Source of the DNA: Dictyobacter arantiisoli
GTDB taxonomy: Bacteria; Chloroflexota; Ktedonobacteria; Ktedonobacterales; Ktedonobacteraceae
DNA: 49,470 nt
Assembly: GCF_008326305.1 (NCBI RefSeq)
Contig: NZ_BIXY01000053.1
Span: 1 to 49,470 of the forward strand
Direction: 5' to 3'
Shown: one piece after another, positions 7,809-16,878 of the stretch
Layout: the number at the start of each line of letters is the position of its first letter
Position numbering within the stretch: position 1 is the first letter of the stretch
Program-made: the position numbers and the translations under genes
The notes under the pieces: generated by a model
Databases searched by the model: none
Seen by the model: the letters and a program-made list of their open reading frames with translations, nothing else
What the model was told of the DNA's origin: nothing

Positions 7809-8609
7809 GTGAAGCAACAAAAGCCAGCCAATGAACAAATACAAGAAAATGTTCAAAATATGGTTCAGAAAGCTCAGGATGAGGTTGAAGAAAGTCGTGA
7901 GCCCTGGTATCGGGTATCACGCCGGGCGCAATTTCTGATTGTGGCTTATCTACTCATTTTTGTCCTTTTTACAATCCTGGCCTTATACGTCCATTTCAAT
8001 CCAGTCCTGTCTGTGGACGTGACGATCACAAAAGAATTTCAGGAAAACCATACTCCTGCTTTAAGTAGTTTTATGGTCGCAGTCAGCTTTCTGGGCAATC
8101 AATCTCTGATTTTTAGCTTGCTTATCTTATTGACGGCCGCTGTCTTCTGGGCTGTGCGTTTGCGCCTGGAGGCACTCTTCATTATTGGATTGTCTGTCGT
8201 CTCCACGCCTATTAATCTACTCCTCAAGTTTCTGGTAAGTCGTCCCCGTCCAACAAATACGCTGGTGGATGTCTTCCAGCGGGCAACGGGGCAGAGCTTT
8301 CCCAGCGGTCATGTAATGTCATATGTCGCATTCTGGGGATTGCTCTTCTCATTTTGCCTGATCCTATTCCGGCGTGATCGCTGGTGGATTTATGTGCTAT
8401 TGATTGTTTCTGGACTCTTCGTGGTCCTGGTTGGACCTTCACGCATCTATCTGGGAGATCACTGGGCCAGCGACGTGATCGGAGCTTATCTGATTAGTGG
8501 TTTAATGCTTGGTATTACGCTCTGGATTTATCTGGCTTTGAAAAAGCGTGCCGTCTTGACCCGACCACTCAGAAGTGCGCGGCATCAATTACCTGTAGAA
8601 GCACAATAG
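7809..8609 (+). CDS. PAP2 family phosphatase (membrane)
   Basis: A 266-residue integral membrane protein with about six hydrophobic helices. The three phosphatase signature motifs are in order: 'KFLVSRPRP' (C1, KxxxxxxRP), 'PSGHVMS' (C2, catalytic His) and 'SRIYLGDHWASDVIG' (C3, Arg, His and Asp). Such enzymes dephosphorylate lipid phosphates such as undecaprenyl pyrophosphate or phosphatidic acid; the specific substrate cannot be assigned. About 40 N-terminal residues are hydrophilic and Gln/Glu-rich, likely cytoplasmic. The GTG start has a GAGG motif 9-10 nt upstream. A 27-bp hairpin follows the stop. Confidence 0.9.
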   Translation: MKQQKPANEQIQENVQNMVQKAQDEVEESREPWYRVSRRAQFLIVAYLLIFVLFTILALYVHFNPVLSVDVTITKEFQENHTPALSSFMVAVSFLGNQSLIFSLLILLTAAVFWAVRLRLEALFIIGLSVVSTPINLLLKFLVSRPRPTNTLVDVFQRATGQSFPSGHVMSYVAFWGLLFSFCLILFRRDRWWIYVLLIVSGLFVVLVGPSRIYLGDHWASDVIGAYLISGLMLGITLWIYLALKKRAVLTRPLRSARHQLPVEAQ

Positions 8610-8663
8610 GATCTTGTTGCTCGCCTATCGGCAGGCGCGAAGATTGCGAAAACAGAGGCATCT

Positions 8664-8729
8664 GTCATTAGGATAGAAAAAGAGGAATTCTCCACTCCAG
8701 GCGAATTCCTCTTTTTCTATCCTAATGAC
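8664..8729. terminator. Bidirectional terminator, 27-bp perfect hairpin
   Basis: Arms 8664-8690 and 8703-8729 are exact reverse complements with a 12-nt loop. Internal A5/T5 runs on either side of a GAGGAATTC core make it usable in both directions. It separates the convergent PAP2 and coiled-coil genes. Confidence 0.85.
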
Positions 8730-8748
8730 GATTCATTACTCCTACCAA

Positions 8749-9513
8749 TCAGGCTTCTGAACTGTTTTCATGTTTATCCTGATCGGAACTGGGGGATATC
8801 TGATTATTTTGTGAGCTATGTGTGCTACGACGGCGCGAAGCGCGCCGTGGGGTCGCGGGTGCTTTCGAGGACGCTGGTGCTGCTGAAGTTACTGCGGTTG
8901 CGGTAGTTTCTTCTGTGATTGTCTCTGCCAGCTCTTCACGGATAGGGGCAGGAGGCCATGCTCCTGGTTGGCTATTTTCCAATGAAATACTACCTGCACC
9001 TGATTTGATGGAGGCATCAGTGGTAGTTTCATGAGGGGTAGTGTCGCTCTGGCTGGCCTGTTCCGTGGTGTATGTAAGATCTCTATCGAGTGTTGTGGAT
9101 GCGTTCTCGCCGATGTCGACGCGTCCCTCGGCTGGTTCTAGCGAAACGTGGCGCAATTCTTCAATTGCTTCACTGTCTTCGTAGGACTCGCCTGGATCTG
9201 GCTCCTGGCCCGTATACGTATCGGAGCTGGTTTGAACTTTTTTTTGGGTTATGTCTTTGTGGGATGCTTTTTGGCCGCTTTTCTTATGCGCAGGTTGTCG
9301 AAGCTGTGTGAGTGAGTCTTCAAGATCCTGTAGTCTGCCAGTATGGTTCTTCAGGTTCTCCTGAGCCCTTTGAATCTTCTGCTCGGCCTTTTGCACATCT
9401 TTTTTGACTTGCTCAACTTTGAGCAGCAATTTCGCCTCTTTTTTAGCCAGTTTCTTTCTGCTTGTTAAAGCATCGTCCTGAGAGGGCTTTTGGGTATTGG
9501 ATGTTTTAGCCAT
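8749..9513 (-). CDS. Coiled-coil protein with low-complexity tail, function unknown
   Basis: 254 residues from the chosen start. The first 90 residues are a Lys/Glu/Gln-rich heptad pattern (about 20-75) predicting a strong coiled coil. The rest is disordered: an acidic, Ser/Thr/Glu-rich middle, an Ala/Thr/Pro-rich stretch and a basic 'RRASRRRS' patch before the C-terminus. No enzymatic motif is seen and I do not recognise a family. The overall plan (coiled coil, acidic linker, basic tail) resembles nucleoid-associated or scaffold proteins, but that is only a resemblance. The ATG at 9513 is preferred over one nine codons upstream because AAGGAAG precedes it by about 6 nt. Confidence 0.65.
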   Translation of the reverse strand: MAKTSNTQKPSQDDALTSRKKLAKKEAKLLLKVEQVKKDVQKAEQKIQRAQENLKNHTGRLQDLEDSLTQLRQPAHKKSGQKASHKDITQKKVQTSSDTYTGQEPDPGESYEDSEAIEELRHVSLEPAEGRVDIGENASTTLDRDLTYTTEQASQSDTTPHETTTDASIKSGAGSISLENSQPGAWPPAPIREELAETITEETTATAVTSAAPASSKAPATPRRASRRRSTHSSQNNQISPSSDQDKHENSSEA

Positions 9514-9852
9514 TCTTTCTTCCTTATCTAGAGCCTGCAATGCTTGCCTTGCAAATAGGAGATATGCTCTCTATCTTAATACGATGCGAACAAAATCTTC
9601 GTTCCGTTAGCTTTTTTAGTACTGATCCATAAACGTAGGTGCGAGAGCCATAATAATTTGATGTGACCGTTTTTATTGCTGAGTTTTATCAAGTAAGCTT
9701 ATTTCTTAGTATACAATATTCGGGATACTATAGATATTTAACTATTTATCTTCTTTTTCTACTGCTCATTTGCGAAGCTATTTACGTAGAAAAAGGTTTG
9801 GGGTGGTGTGATAGACTCAATGGAATCCAGTGAAGGAGGATATTTTCTATTT
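9514..9852. other. AT-rich divergent upstream region
   Basis: 339 bp between the divergent coiled-coil and thioesterase genes. It is strongly AT-rich from 9650 to 9780, with possible -10 elements (TATACAAT at about 9711-9718), but no well-spaced -35 could be assigned. No RNA gene or long dyad is visible. The thioesterase frame is open from a GTG at 9808, which lacks a good ribosome binding site. Confidence 0.35.
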
Positions 9853-10329
9853 ATGGATCTTAATGATACTTCTGACTATCAGCGTTGTTTTGCCTGTGGT
9901 CAACAAAATCCTTTTAGCTTGAAATTGGTTTTTCGTGAAGAGAATGCTACCGTTGTCTCAGACTTTCTGCCGCGCGAAGAGCACCAGGGATTTCCGGGCG
10001 TGATTCATGGAGGGATTATTGCTACGGTGATGGATGAGGCGCTCAATCGTGCCTCCGTTTTTGCCACGCAACCCACCTGGACGATGACAGGGCGGTTAGA
10101 GATACGCTATCGACGTGCAGTACCCTATGGTCCTTTATTGCGTGTGCGCGCTTCTTTAACGTCGCAGCGTGGGCGTATGGTCCAGGCGAGCGGGAAGTTG
10201 ATGCTGGCTGACGATGAGCAGGTGATCTTCGCGGAGGCGCAGGGTACTTTTATGGCTCCCAGCTCTGCTGTTCTGGATGCGGTCATGAAAGATTATCCTG
10301 CCATGCGTACTTTCTTTACAGAAGTGTGA
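9853..10329 (+). CDS. PaaI/4HBT-type hotdog thioesterase
   Basis: 158 residues from this start. The fold signature is clear: 'CFACGQQNPFSLKL' at the N-terminus, then 'GFPGVIHGGIIATVMDEA' (hotdog helix, with the HGG motif and the catalytic-site acidic residue), then the beta-sheet half with 'RLEIRYRRAVPYG'. This subgroup hydrolyses acyl-CoA or similar thioesters; the CFACG opening is common in bacterial UPF/4HBT proteins of this size. AGGAGGA lies 12-13 nt upstream of the ATG, slightly long; ATG at 9820 and GTG at 9808 are in-frame alternatives but would place the strong Shine-Dalgarno inside the gene. Confidence 0.85.
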   Translation: MDLNDTSDYQRCFACGQQNPFSLKLVFREENATVVSDFLPREEHQGFPGVIHGGIIATVMDEALNRASVFATQPTWTMTGRLEIRYRRAVPYGPLLRVRASLTSQRGRMVQASGKLMLADDEQVIFAEAQGTFMAPSSAVLDAVMKDYPAMRTFFTEV

Positions 10330-10506
10330 CTGAGGTCAGCCCCATCCGGAGTTTCTCTATCTTTTAGGGTGAAAGCGGGGTGCAGGGGCGGCAGCCTCCG
10401 ACGGAGCGCGCTGGCAGGCATGCCAGGGGCATGACAGTCCTCGCCATTATTACCTTCCCCCATCACCCGGAAGGATGGAGGTCTTTTATTTGAACTATTT
10501 GGGTAT

Positions 10507-10550
10507 TGCAGGTGTGGAAAACCATGCAAGAAGATCATGGAAGCCTGGCA
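10507..10550. repeat. Diverged partial copy of the dispersed repeat (copy C)
   Basis: This stretch aligns with the 46-bp block and its right flank in copy A: both read GCAGGTG, then GAAAA, CATGCA, AGAT and end in AGCCTGGCA, with an internal deletion of about 11 bp here. It lacks the adjacent large hairpin. It is a degenerate copy at best. Confidence 0.45.
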
Positions 10551-10556
10551 CATTCT

Positions 10557-10602
10557 AAAAGAGAGCCGCTTCCTCACTATAATGAGAAAGCGGCTCTCTT
10601 TT
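10557..10602. terminator. Bidirectional terminator between thioesterase and ftsH
   Basis: Perfect 15-bp stem AAAAGAGAGCCGCTT/AAGCGGCTCTCTTTT with a 16-nt loop containing a secondary CTCA/TGAG stem. The A- and T-runs at the ends suit termination in both directions. Confidence 0.88.
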
Positions 10603-10623
10603 GCTTTTCAACCTGATGGGTTG

Positions 10624-12651
10624 TTATTGTATTTGTGGTGGTATTACAGGATCAATGGGAGGAGGAGGGGCCAGGGTTGCGACAGCCTGCTTGACCGCCT
10701 GGAGCTGCGATTCTGCAATCGGAGCACCAGTCTCTTCCATGATGGCATGTAACTGTTTGATATCAATGGTCTCGTAGCGGCGCAGATCTTGCGCGATACG
10801 ATCCAGGGTTGGACGGTAGGTTGTGAGCAGATTGAGGGCTTCTTGATACGCCGCACGAACGATACGATCAACTTCCTCGTCAATGAGCTCAGCCGTTTCT
10901 TCGCTATAATCGGTTGGCGTGCCAGTATCGCCACCGCCAGCAAAGGGATTTTCGCGGTCGCTAAAGGAAACAGTTCCCAGGCGCTCGCTCATACCCCAGC
11001 GGGTTACCATCTGGCGCGCGATCTGTGTCACGCGCTGGAGATCGTTTTCGGCACCGGTGGTGATACGATCAAATATCACTTTCTCCGCAGCACGTCCGCC
11101 TAATGCGGTGACGATGCGTGTCAGTAAATATTCTTTTGAATAGTTATAGCGATCATCCAGAGGGGTATACATGGTAACACCCAGGGCCTGACCACGTGGG
11201 ACAATCGTTACCTTGGTGACTGGATCTGTATCATCGAGCAGGAGACCTGTCAGGGCGTGTCCACCTTCGTGATAGGCCGTGACATCCAGGTCTGCATCAC
11301 TCAAGACCAGTGGGCGCTCGGCACCCAGCAGAATCTTATCCAGCGCTTCTTCAAAGCAGCGCTGATCAACATTGTCGCGGTTGCGGCGTGCTGCCAGCAA
11401 GGCGGCCTCGTTGACAAGATTCGCCAGATCCGCACCGACCATACCTGTGGTCGAGCGTGCCACCATGATCAGATTAATATCGCTAGCCAGAGGTACTTTG
11501 CGGGTGTGAATCTTTAAGATCGCCAGACGACCGTTCCAGTCGGGACGGTCCACAGTCACACGGCGGTCAAAACGTCCAGGACGCAAGAGCGCCTGATCCA
11601 GGCCATCGGGACGGTTCGTTGCCGCGATAACCACGACAGCCTGACGATTGTCGAAACCATCCATCTCGACCAGCAACTGGTTCAGCGTCTGTTCGCGCTC
11701 ATCATTGGTATTGATGCTCGAACCACGCTGACGACCAACCGCATCGATTTCGTCGATAAAGATGATACTGGGTGAAGCTTTCTTGGCCTGTTCAAACAGA
11801 TCACGCACGCGACTGGCACCAACACCAACCAGCACTTCGACAAACTCAGAACCCGACATCGAGAAGAATGGAACCCCTGCTTCACCGGCCACGGCGCGTG
11901 CCAGCAGTGTTTTACCAGTTCCCGGAGGGCCCACCAGTAAGACACCGCGTGGAATCTTACCACCCAGGCGCTGGAACTTCTGAGGAGTCTTTAAGAACTC
12001 CACTACTTCTTCTAGCTCATACTTTGATTCGTCAACACCTGCCACATCAGCGAAGGTCGTGCTTGGACGATCTTCTAAGATCAGCTTGGCGCGGCTCTTC
12101 CCAAAGCTAAAGATACCTTGTTGTCCTTGCGAGGATCGGCGTGTAAAGAAGAAAAACAGACCAATCAAGAAGATCCACGGTAGCAGATTGATCAGTAAGT
12201 TCAGCCAGATTGAATTATCTGGTGGCGTCTGGTAGTTAAAAGGTACATTATGATTATACAATAATTGCGACAGATTAGGATCGCCATTGGGCAGTTGATA
12301 GACCTGGAACTGCTGCTGGCCTTTCACGGGCTGAATAAAACTACCCGTGATGTCTGTCGTGCCATTAATGGTGGCATTTTTAATGTTGTTGTCTTGAACC
12401 TGAGTAATAAAATCGTTGTACAGCAGAGGCAAACGCTGTGAATTGTTATTACTGCCAAAATTGTTACTTGCGATGCTGTATATGTACACGAGAAGCATCA
12501 CCCCAACCAGCACAAGTAACCATTTATTGAACGTGTTTGATGGTCTCTGCTGTGGCGTTTGCCCGTTAGGTCGACCTGTAGGGCCAGGGCGCGGTTGCTG
12601 CCTATCGTTGCCGTTTTGTAGCCAGTACACATTCTCCGGCGGTTTTTCCAT
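10624..12651 (-). CDS. ftsH: ATP-dependent zinc metalloprotease FtsH
   Basis: A 675-residue membrane AAA+ protease. It has a Pro/Gln/Asn-rich cytoplasmic N-terminus of about 40 residues, TM1 (about 43-61), a periplasmic or extracytoplasmic domain (62-147) and TM2 (about 148-170). The AAA module follows, with Walker A 'GPPGTGKT' (241-248), Walker B 'IIFIDE' (296-301) and the second region of homology around '[20 protein letters not shown]'. The protease has zinc motif HEGGH (461-465) with a downstream Asp-containing segment. FtsH degrades misfolded membrane proteins and short-lived regulators. The C-terminus ends in a Pro-rich tail. On the minus strand a TATAAT (12748-12753) lies about 100 bp upstream, with a poor -35. 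Confidence 0.97.
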   Translation of the reverse strand: MEKPPENVYWLQNGNDRQQPRPGPTGRPNGQTPQQRPSNTFNKWLLVLVGVMLLVYIYSIASNNFGSNNNSQRLPLLYNDFITQVQDNNIKNATINGTTDITGSFIQPVKGQQQFQVYQLPNGDPNLSQLLYNHNVPFNYQTPPDNSIWLNLLINLLPWIFLIGLFFFFTRRSSQGQQGIFSFGKSRAKLILEDRPSTTFADVAGVDESKYELEEVVEFLKTPQKFQRLGGKIPRGVLLVGPPGTGKTLLARAVAGEAGVPFFSMSGSEFVEVLVGVGASRVRDLFEQAKKASPSIIFIDEIDAVGRQRGSSINTNDEREQTLNQLLVEMDGFDNRQAVVVIAATNRPDGLDQALLRPGRFDRRVTVDRPDWNGRLAILKIHTRKVPLASDINLIMVARSTTGMVGADLANLVNEAALLAARRNRDNVDQRCFEEALDKILLGAERPLVLSDADLDVTAYHEGGHALTGLLLDDTDPVTKVTIVPRGQALGVTMYTPLDDRYNYSKEYLLTRIVTALGGRAAEKVIFDRITTGAENDLQRVTQIARQMVTRWGMSERLGTVSFSDRENPFAGGGDTGTPTDYSEETAELIDEEVDRIVRAAYQEALNLLTTYRPTLDRIAQDLRRYETIDIKQLHAIMEETGAPIAESQLQAVKQAVATLAPPPPIDPVIPPQIQ

Positions 12652-13167
12652 TGCAAATTACCTGCTTTCTTGGCCCTTGACATGCATTACCACTACGTAT
12701 GAATGCATAAGGAAAATACTAGAGGCCGTATTATGGTAACACCCAGTATTATATCTCACTGATGACAGAAATGCATCACTTAAGATCAGATTTCGTCATG
12801 AATTCTGCGGAGATTATGGCCTGTCGCCGCTCTCTCTGGCGCATTTCTTCAGTGTTACAAGGTTGCTATTTTTTTCTTTTCTATAATCGCCATGTGCCTT
12901 GCCAGTAGCGGTGCTACTTTTCGCCCATGGTTACGTACGCTGTCCGCTAAGAGAAGATATCTCGACTATAATTACGCAAAGATTGCCAATTGCGTTGCAG
13001 TCTCGCAAAATATCAGGGCTTGATACTACTTTTGGCCTCCGCTGACGACGCGGGGCGCCGGTGTGAGATGCATCCCGCTGCTGTGCCCTATCCCATCTCC
13101 CATGCTGGAGGGATTTGAGATTTCACGGCGCGTGGCGCAGCAGGTGTATCTGGATGCGTAGTATTTT
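12652..13167. other. Gene-free region upstream of ftsH
   Basis: 516 bp between ftsH and the CruA-like gene, both on the minus strand. The ftsH-proximal part is AT-rich and contains a perfect minus-strand TATAAT at 12748-12753. The distal part (about 13030-13150) is noticeably GC-rich and unlike its surroundings, but shows neither a clean terminator nor a reading frame with protein-like composition. It may be a decayed gene fragment or structured RNA; I cannot tell. Confidence 0.4.
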
Positions 13168-14979
13168 TTAGCCCGGCGGCCATTTGATACTCGGCCAATA
13201 GCTGCGCATAGGTGGTGGATAATTATTGGTCGCTGTGATCGGGCGCTGTTCCCCTCTGGCGCGTGCGATCTGCGCCATCCCTTCCTCCCAGATGGCTATG
13301 CGCAGGCCAGTAACTGGACTGCGGCGACGTAGCCAGCGCCTTGCTGCGCCTGGCAGAGATCGCAAGCGGGGCCTCAGAAGGCTGTATAATTGATACTGTA
13401 CAGCCTGACCTCCCAATTGCAACCAGGCACTGATCCAGCCGATAATCTCTGCGGGACTGAGAGTTGTCAGGGCGAGCTTATAAATAGGGGGATAATAGCG
13501 TGGCGTGTTCAGTACCACACGCGTATAATCCAGCCAGCCAATGCGATCCTTAAAGAAATCATTGGTGACTTGTGGACCCAGATCCTGTAAGACGCGGCAA
13601 AAAACATTGAATGTCTCATTGACTTGCCAGGCCGGTTCCTGTTTTTCGGAGTGGGCAATCATGAATTTGCTGAAGGCCCCGGAGACGGCTGGTACCGCTT
13701 CCGAGGCGCGAATGCGATTGAGATCTCTGGCTCGCAGGCTCTTACTCTCCAATGCCTGCGCAAGCAGGGTTGTAATGCGTTGCAGATTGCGCACATACGA
13801 TCCAAAGCCGCAGAAGGTTAAGGGCGATTGGAAGGCTGCGGCATCTCCCAGGGAGAGTACACGATCATAGGCCAGGATCTTTTGTTTCTGCTGCCAGGGA
13901 AGTGTGATATTATAGCCCGCCGGGATAAAACCATATACCGGCTTGAGAACCTCAACATTACTGGTATCTTTATAATCTGGTAGCAAGGCAAAGAAATCGT
14001 CGAAGAGCGCGAATAGATCAACCTGACTACCAGCTTCTGCATAATAGAAGAGATAGATAGCGACCTGATCTTCTTTGCCTGGAAAAGCTTCCCAGATTAA
14101 CTGACGATCATGGCGTCTATCCTCGGTTGATACCAGTACTTCACCTCGTGTCGTATCAATTTCCCGGCTGCCCGGGCCTGCTTTATAGCCACGCGCAACG
14201 GTGCCCACGGTGGGACAGACCAGTGAAAAGGGACGGCCACAATTGAGCTGGCAGGCAATCGGGGAGGTTGATCCCATGCCGTCGATCAGCAGTTGAGCGC
14301 CATAGCTATGGAGAGAACCGGCGGCATCGCGGACATCGACGCAGACATGTTGCGCGGGCTGTACGGCACAGCGTTCAAAAGTCGTATGGTGCAGAATCAG
14401 GTTTGTTCTACCAGTAGCTGACTGATGCTCCTGAATCTTTTTGACACACAGGGCTGTCAGTTTCTCGGCATCGATAGCGATATTCAATACATCCTTGAGA
14501 TGGAGTTCGGTCGCTGGCACCTGGATATGCGCGGCATGGAAACGCACAAAGCCATCCTGATATTCGCATAGAATTACAGATTCAAGTTCGGCGCGGGTAA
14601 GCAAACCACAATCAAGCAACTCCTGTAGCTCTGCGCGTGAAATATTCCATTCGCGATGGACAGCTCCAACCGTAAAACGGTCAAAGACCAGTACCCGTAA
14701 AGCATAGCGTTGCGTCATCACTGCCGCATTGAGGAGATTCAACCCCCCACCGGCGTAGATGATATCAAAAGTATCCTGCGCGGGCAGGACGGGACGCGTC
14801 TCTGTGACCACCACCTCAGTATACTTGCGTTGTGATCCCGACAGCAATAGCTGTTGCCAGCTGGTGTTGAGATCATGCAAGCGCTTGAGATGGATCTCTC
14901 CCTGCGGAATGCGGGCAAATGCCTGTGCAAGATGTGGATACTGACTGGCAAGTTGCTCGATAGGTGTTTGCATATGCAT
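13168..14979 (-). CDS. CruA-type lycopene cyclase-like flavoprotein
   Basis: A 603-residue FAD-binding protein. The dinucleotide-binding motif is near residues 72-100: beta-strand 'FDIIYAGGGL', then 'LRVLVFDRFTVG' ending in the acidic ribose-binding Asp. Downstream segments 'HREWNISRAELQ', 'LLIDGMGSTSPIA', 'CPTVGTVARG', 'RQLIWEAFPG' and 'SLGDAAAFQSPLTFCGFGS' match what I recall of CruA/CruP lycopene cyclases of green sulfur bacteria and cyanobacteria, as does the length of about 600. CruA cyclises the psi-ends of lycopene. No other carotenoid gene is in the window, so the substrate is unconfirmed. It starts 7 bp after the alpha/beta-hydrolase stop, implying one operon. Confidence 0.7.
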   Translation of the reverse strand: MHMQTPIEQLASQYPHLAQAFARIPQGEIHLKRLHDLNTSWQQLLLSGSQRKYTEVVVTETRPVLPAQDTFDIIYAGGGLNLLNAAVMTQRYALRVLVFDRFTVGAVHREWNISRAELQELLDCGLLTRAELESVILCEYQDGFVRFHAAHIQVPATELHLKDVLNIAIDAEKLTALCVKKIQEHQSATGRTNLILHHTTFERCAVQPAQHVCVDVRDAAGSLHSYGAQLLIDGMGSTSPIACQLNCGRPFSLVCPTVGTVARGYKAGPGSREIDTTRGEVLVSTEDRRHDRQLIWEAFPGKEDQVAIYLFYYAEAGSQVDLFALFDDFFALLPDYKDTSNVEVLKPVYGFIPAGYNITLPWQQKQKILAYDRVLSLGDAAAFQSPLTFCGFGSYVRNLQRITTLLAQALESKSLRARDLNRIRASEAVPAVSGAFSKFMIAHSEKQEPAWQVNETFNVFCRVLQDLGPQVTNDFFKDRIGWLDYTRVVLNTPRYYPPIYKLALTTLSPAEIIGWISAWLQLGGQAVQYQLYSLLRPRLRSLPGAARRWLRRRSPVTGLRIAIWEEGMAQIARARGEQRPITATNNYPPPMRSYWPSIKWPPG

Positions 14980-14986
14980 AATTTCT

Positions 14987-15805
14987 TTAATGCTCTGTTA
15001 GAAATTGAGAAACAGCAGTCATATATGCCTGATACTGATCCCTCCGAATACTATGTCCCGCACCTGTGATATGGACATGTTTGCCATTGGGCCAGTGTTG
15101 GAGCACCTGTTGCGCAATCTCAGCCGTCACCATGGAGCCGCGTGCAGGCTCTCCTGTGATCAGTAGCGTCGGACCGTTAAGCTCAGTCACCATCTCACCC
15201 CAATCGCGGGTAAGCTCTTCGATAGTGGGAGAGAAGATTTCAGCTCGAAACTGACCTTGTGCCTCGGCCCAGGGAATAATCTCCTCGCTCGACCAGAGGG
15301 GATTAAACTCATGGGCATCCTCGATGCGTTCTTCAAGGGATTGCTTTTGCATCGCGCGTATACTATCCCCCCATTGCTGCAAGCCCCGCGCTGCCTCGGC
15401 TCGTGCAGACTCAGGGATTGGCTTGCGCCAGGTGGGATCTTCGAGCAGGACGGACCGTACCAGCTCTGGATGTAGCTCAGCCACACGGGCAGCGGTATGG
15501 GCTCCCATTGAATGTCCAAGCAGTGTGACCTTTCCCAGTTGTAGCGTGTTGATCAACGCCACCACATCCGAAATTAAAAGATCCATGGTAAATCCAGTGC
15601 GTGGATCGTCTGAGAGACCATGACCACGGGCATCGGGCATAATCAGTTTATAATCAGCTTCAAGCGCTTTTGCGATAGGTGTCCAGCAGAGTCCACTATC
15701 GGTAAAGCCGTGGAGCAGAACCACAGGTGGCTTGTCTCCGCCCGTATGATGATAGTGTAGGTTTATACCGTTTGCCTGGACTTTTCCATCAGACCATGAT
15801 GACAT
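14987..15805 (-). CDS. Alpha/beta-fold hydrolase
   Basis: A 272-residue alpha/beta hydrolase. The oxyanion-loop motif 'LLHGFTDSG' (about 29-37), nucleophile elbow 'LLGHSMGAH' (GxSxG, Ser about 98) and catalytic His in 'GAGHSIRRD' (about 252) are all present. At the usual acid position after strand beta-6/7 the sequence reads 'LLITGEPARG', with Glu where relatives usually have Asp. The substrate is unknown. The gene sits directly upstream of the CruA-like cyclase with a 7-bp gap and follows the methyltransferase by about 96 bp, all on the minus strand. AGGAG precedes the ATG by about 12 nt. Confidence 0.88.
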   Translation of the reverse strand: MSSWSDGKVQANGINLHYHHTGGDKPPVVLLHGFTDSGLCWTPIAKALEADYKLIMPDARGHGLSDDPRTGFTMDLLISDVVALINTLQLGKVTLLGHSMGAHTAARVAELHPELVRSVLLEDPTWRKPIPESARAEAARGLQQWGDSIRAMQKQSLEERIEDAHEFNPLWSSEEIIPWAEAQGQFRAEIFSPTIEELTRDWGEMVTELNGPTLLITGEPARGSMVTAEIAQQVLQHWPNGKHVHITGAGHSIRRDQYQAYMTAVSQFLTEH

Positions 15806-15901
15806 AATTACATTGTCTCCTGTAAAAGTAGTTGTGCTGTCAGTATAAGCTATTTATGGTAGTGTTTGCTGATCCTGACAGGAAGAACCTTTACCAGTAT
15901 T

Positions 15902-16645
15902 CTACCAATGCTCTGCCCCGGTGTTCTTTTCTCCCAGCGTAATGAAGACCTGCCAGCGTTGGCTATACACGCGTTGTGAATGGCGTTGCAAACCGAACTG
16001 CTCTAAAGGTATGAGGTTGCCAAAGGGCTGACCGGGTAATTCTTCAGTTGTAAATGTACTATCTGTTGCTCCATTGAGTTCAGTATGGGTGTTTAATGGC
16101 ACAACTTCTCGTTTGCGGTGCTGGACGACACCTGTCCCATAGACGAGAAGATGAATGAGAAAAAGGATGGGCTGGATAAATCCCACGGACTCCAGATGTG
16201 CGCCTTCGATAATAATTAGCCGCCCGCCCGGACGCAGGACGCGCTCCACCTCAGCAATGGTATCGGGATCATAGATATAGTCAGAGGGAAAGGTACTTAC
16301 GACAGTATCAAAGCTCTGATTGGCAAAAGGGAGAGTTTGGGCTGATCCTTGAATAATGCGTGCGGCATTCCCAAGCTGGCGACGTTGTAAAGTACCTCGT
16401 GCGGCAGCAACCATCTGGGCTGAATGTTCGACCGCCTGACAGGTATAGCCTGCCGCGAGCATATCCGCCAGTAGATCCCCCAGCCCACAGCCCAGTTCTA
16501 AGACATCCTGTCCCTGGACGCGTTGCAAGACCAGACGCTGCCAGATCCGCCATTGACCGGCAAAGGGAACTGTACTGGCGAAACGGTAAAGATAGCGATT
16601 TTTATAGAGTGTTTCAAACAACAAGCTACGTAAGCGTGGACTCAT
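15902..16645 (-). CDS. Class I SAM-dependent methyltransferase
   Basis: A 247-residue Rossmann-fold methyltransferase of the Methyltransf_11 type. Motif I is 'VLELGCGLGD' (about 48-57). The acidic end of strand 2 reads 'AVEHS', and the post-motif loop is 'GSAQTLPFANQSFDTVVS' with motif III at 'VLRPGGRLIIIEG'. A hydrophobic stretch after this (about 157-170) may contact membrane or a lipid-like substrate. The substrate cannot be identified. It may belong to the downstream hydrolase/CruA-like transcription unit, which would fit a lipid or isoprenoid role; this is inference. GAGGAAGT lies immediately before the ATG. Confidence 0.88.
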   Translation of the reverse strand: MSPRLRSLLFETLYKNRYLYRFASTVPFAGQWRIWQRLVLQRVQGQDVLELGCGLGDLLADMLAAGYTCQAVEHSAQMVAAARGTLQRRQLGNAARIIQGSAQTLPFANQSFDTVVSTFPSDYIYDPDTIAEVERVLRPGGRLIIIEGAHLESVGFIQPILFLIHLLVYGTGVVQHRKREVVPLNTHTELNGATDSTFTTEELPGQPFGNLIPLEQFGLQRHSQRVYSQRWQVFITLGEKNTGAEHW

Positions 16646-16878
16646 ACTTCCTCAATCCCTGTCTATCCTTTCGATGATTGTTGCATCCATTCACTCCGCA
16701 ATCTGTATCTGTAGGAGATGGAATTGTTCTAGCATAAAGGGCCAGGTTGTTTGTCGTGTATGTTCCGCGAGGGGAGCACAGAGGCAAATAACCTGACCCT
16801 TCTGTTGCATATCCAGCGCCGCTTGTTTATCGGCGGAGATGGATTTTATGCACCTGCATGTATGTTGCTAGCCGTGAC

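Noticed and set aside
8664-8729. Possible insertion-sequence terminal repeat
   Set aside because: The two perfect arms are only 12 bp apart with nothing between them, and they sit between convergent genes. A terminator explains them better.
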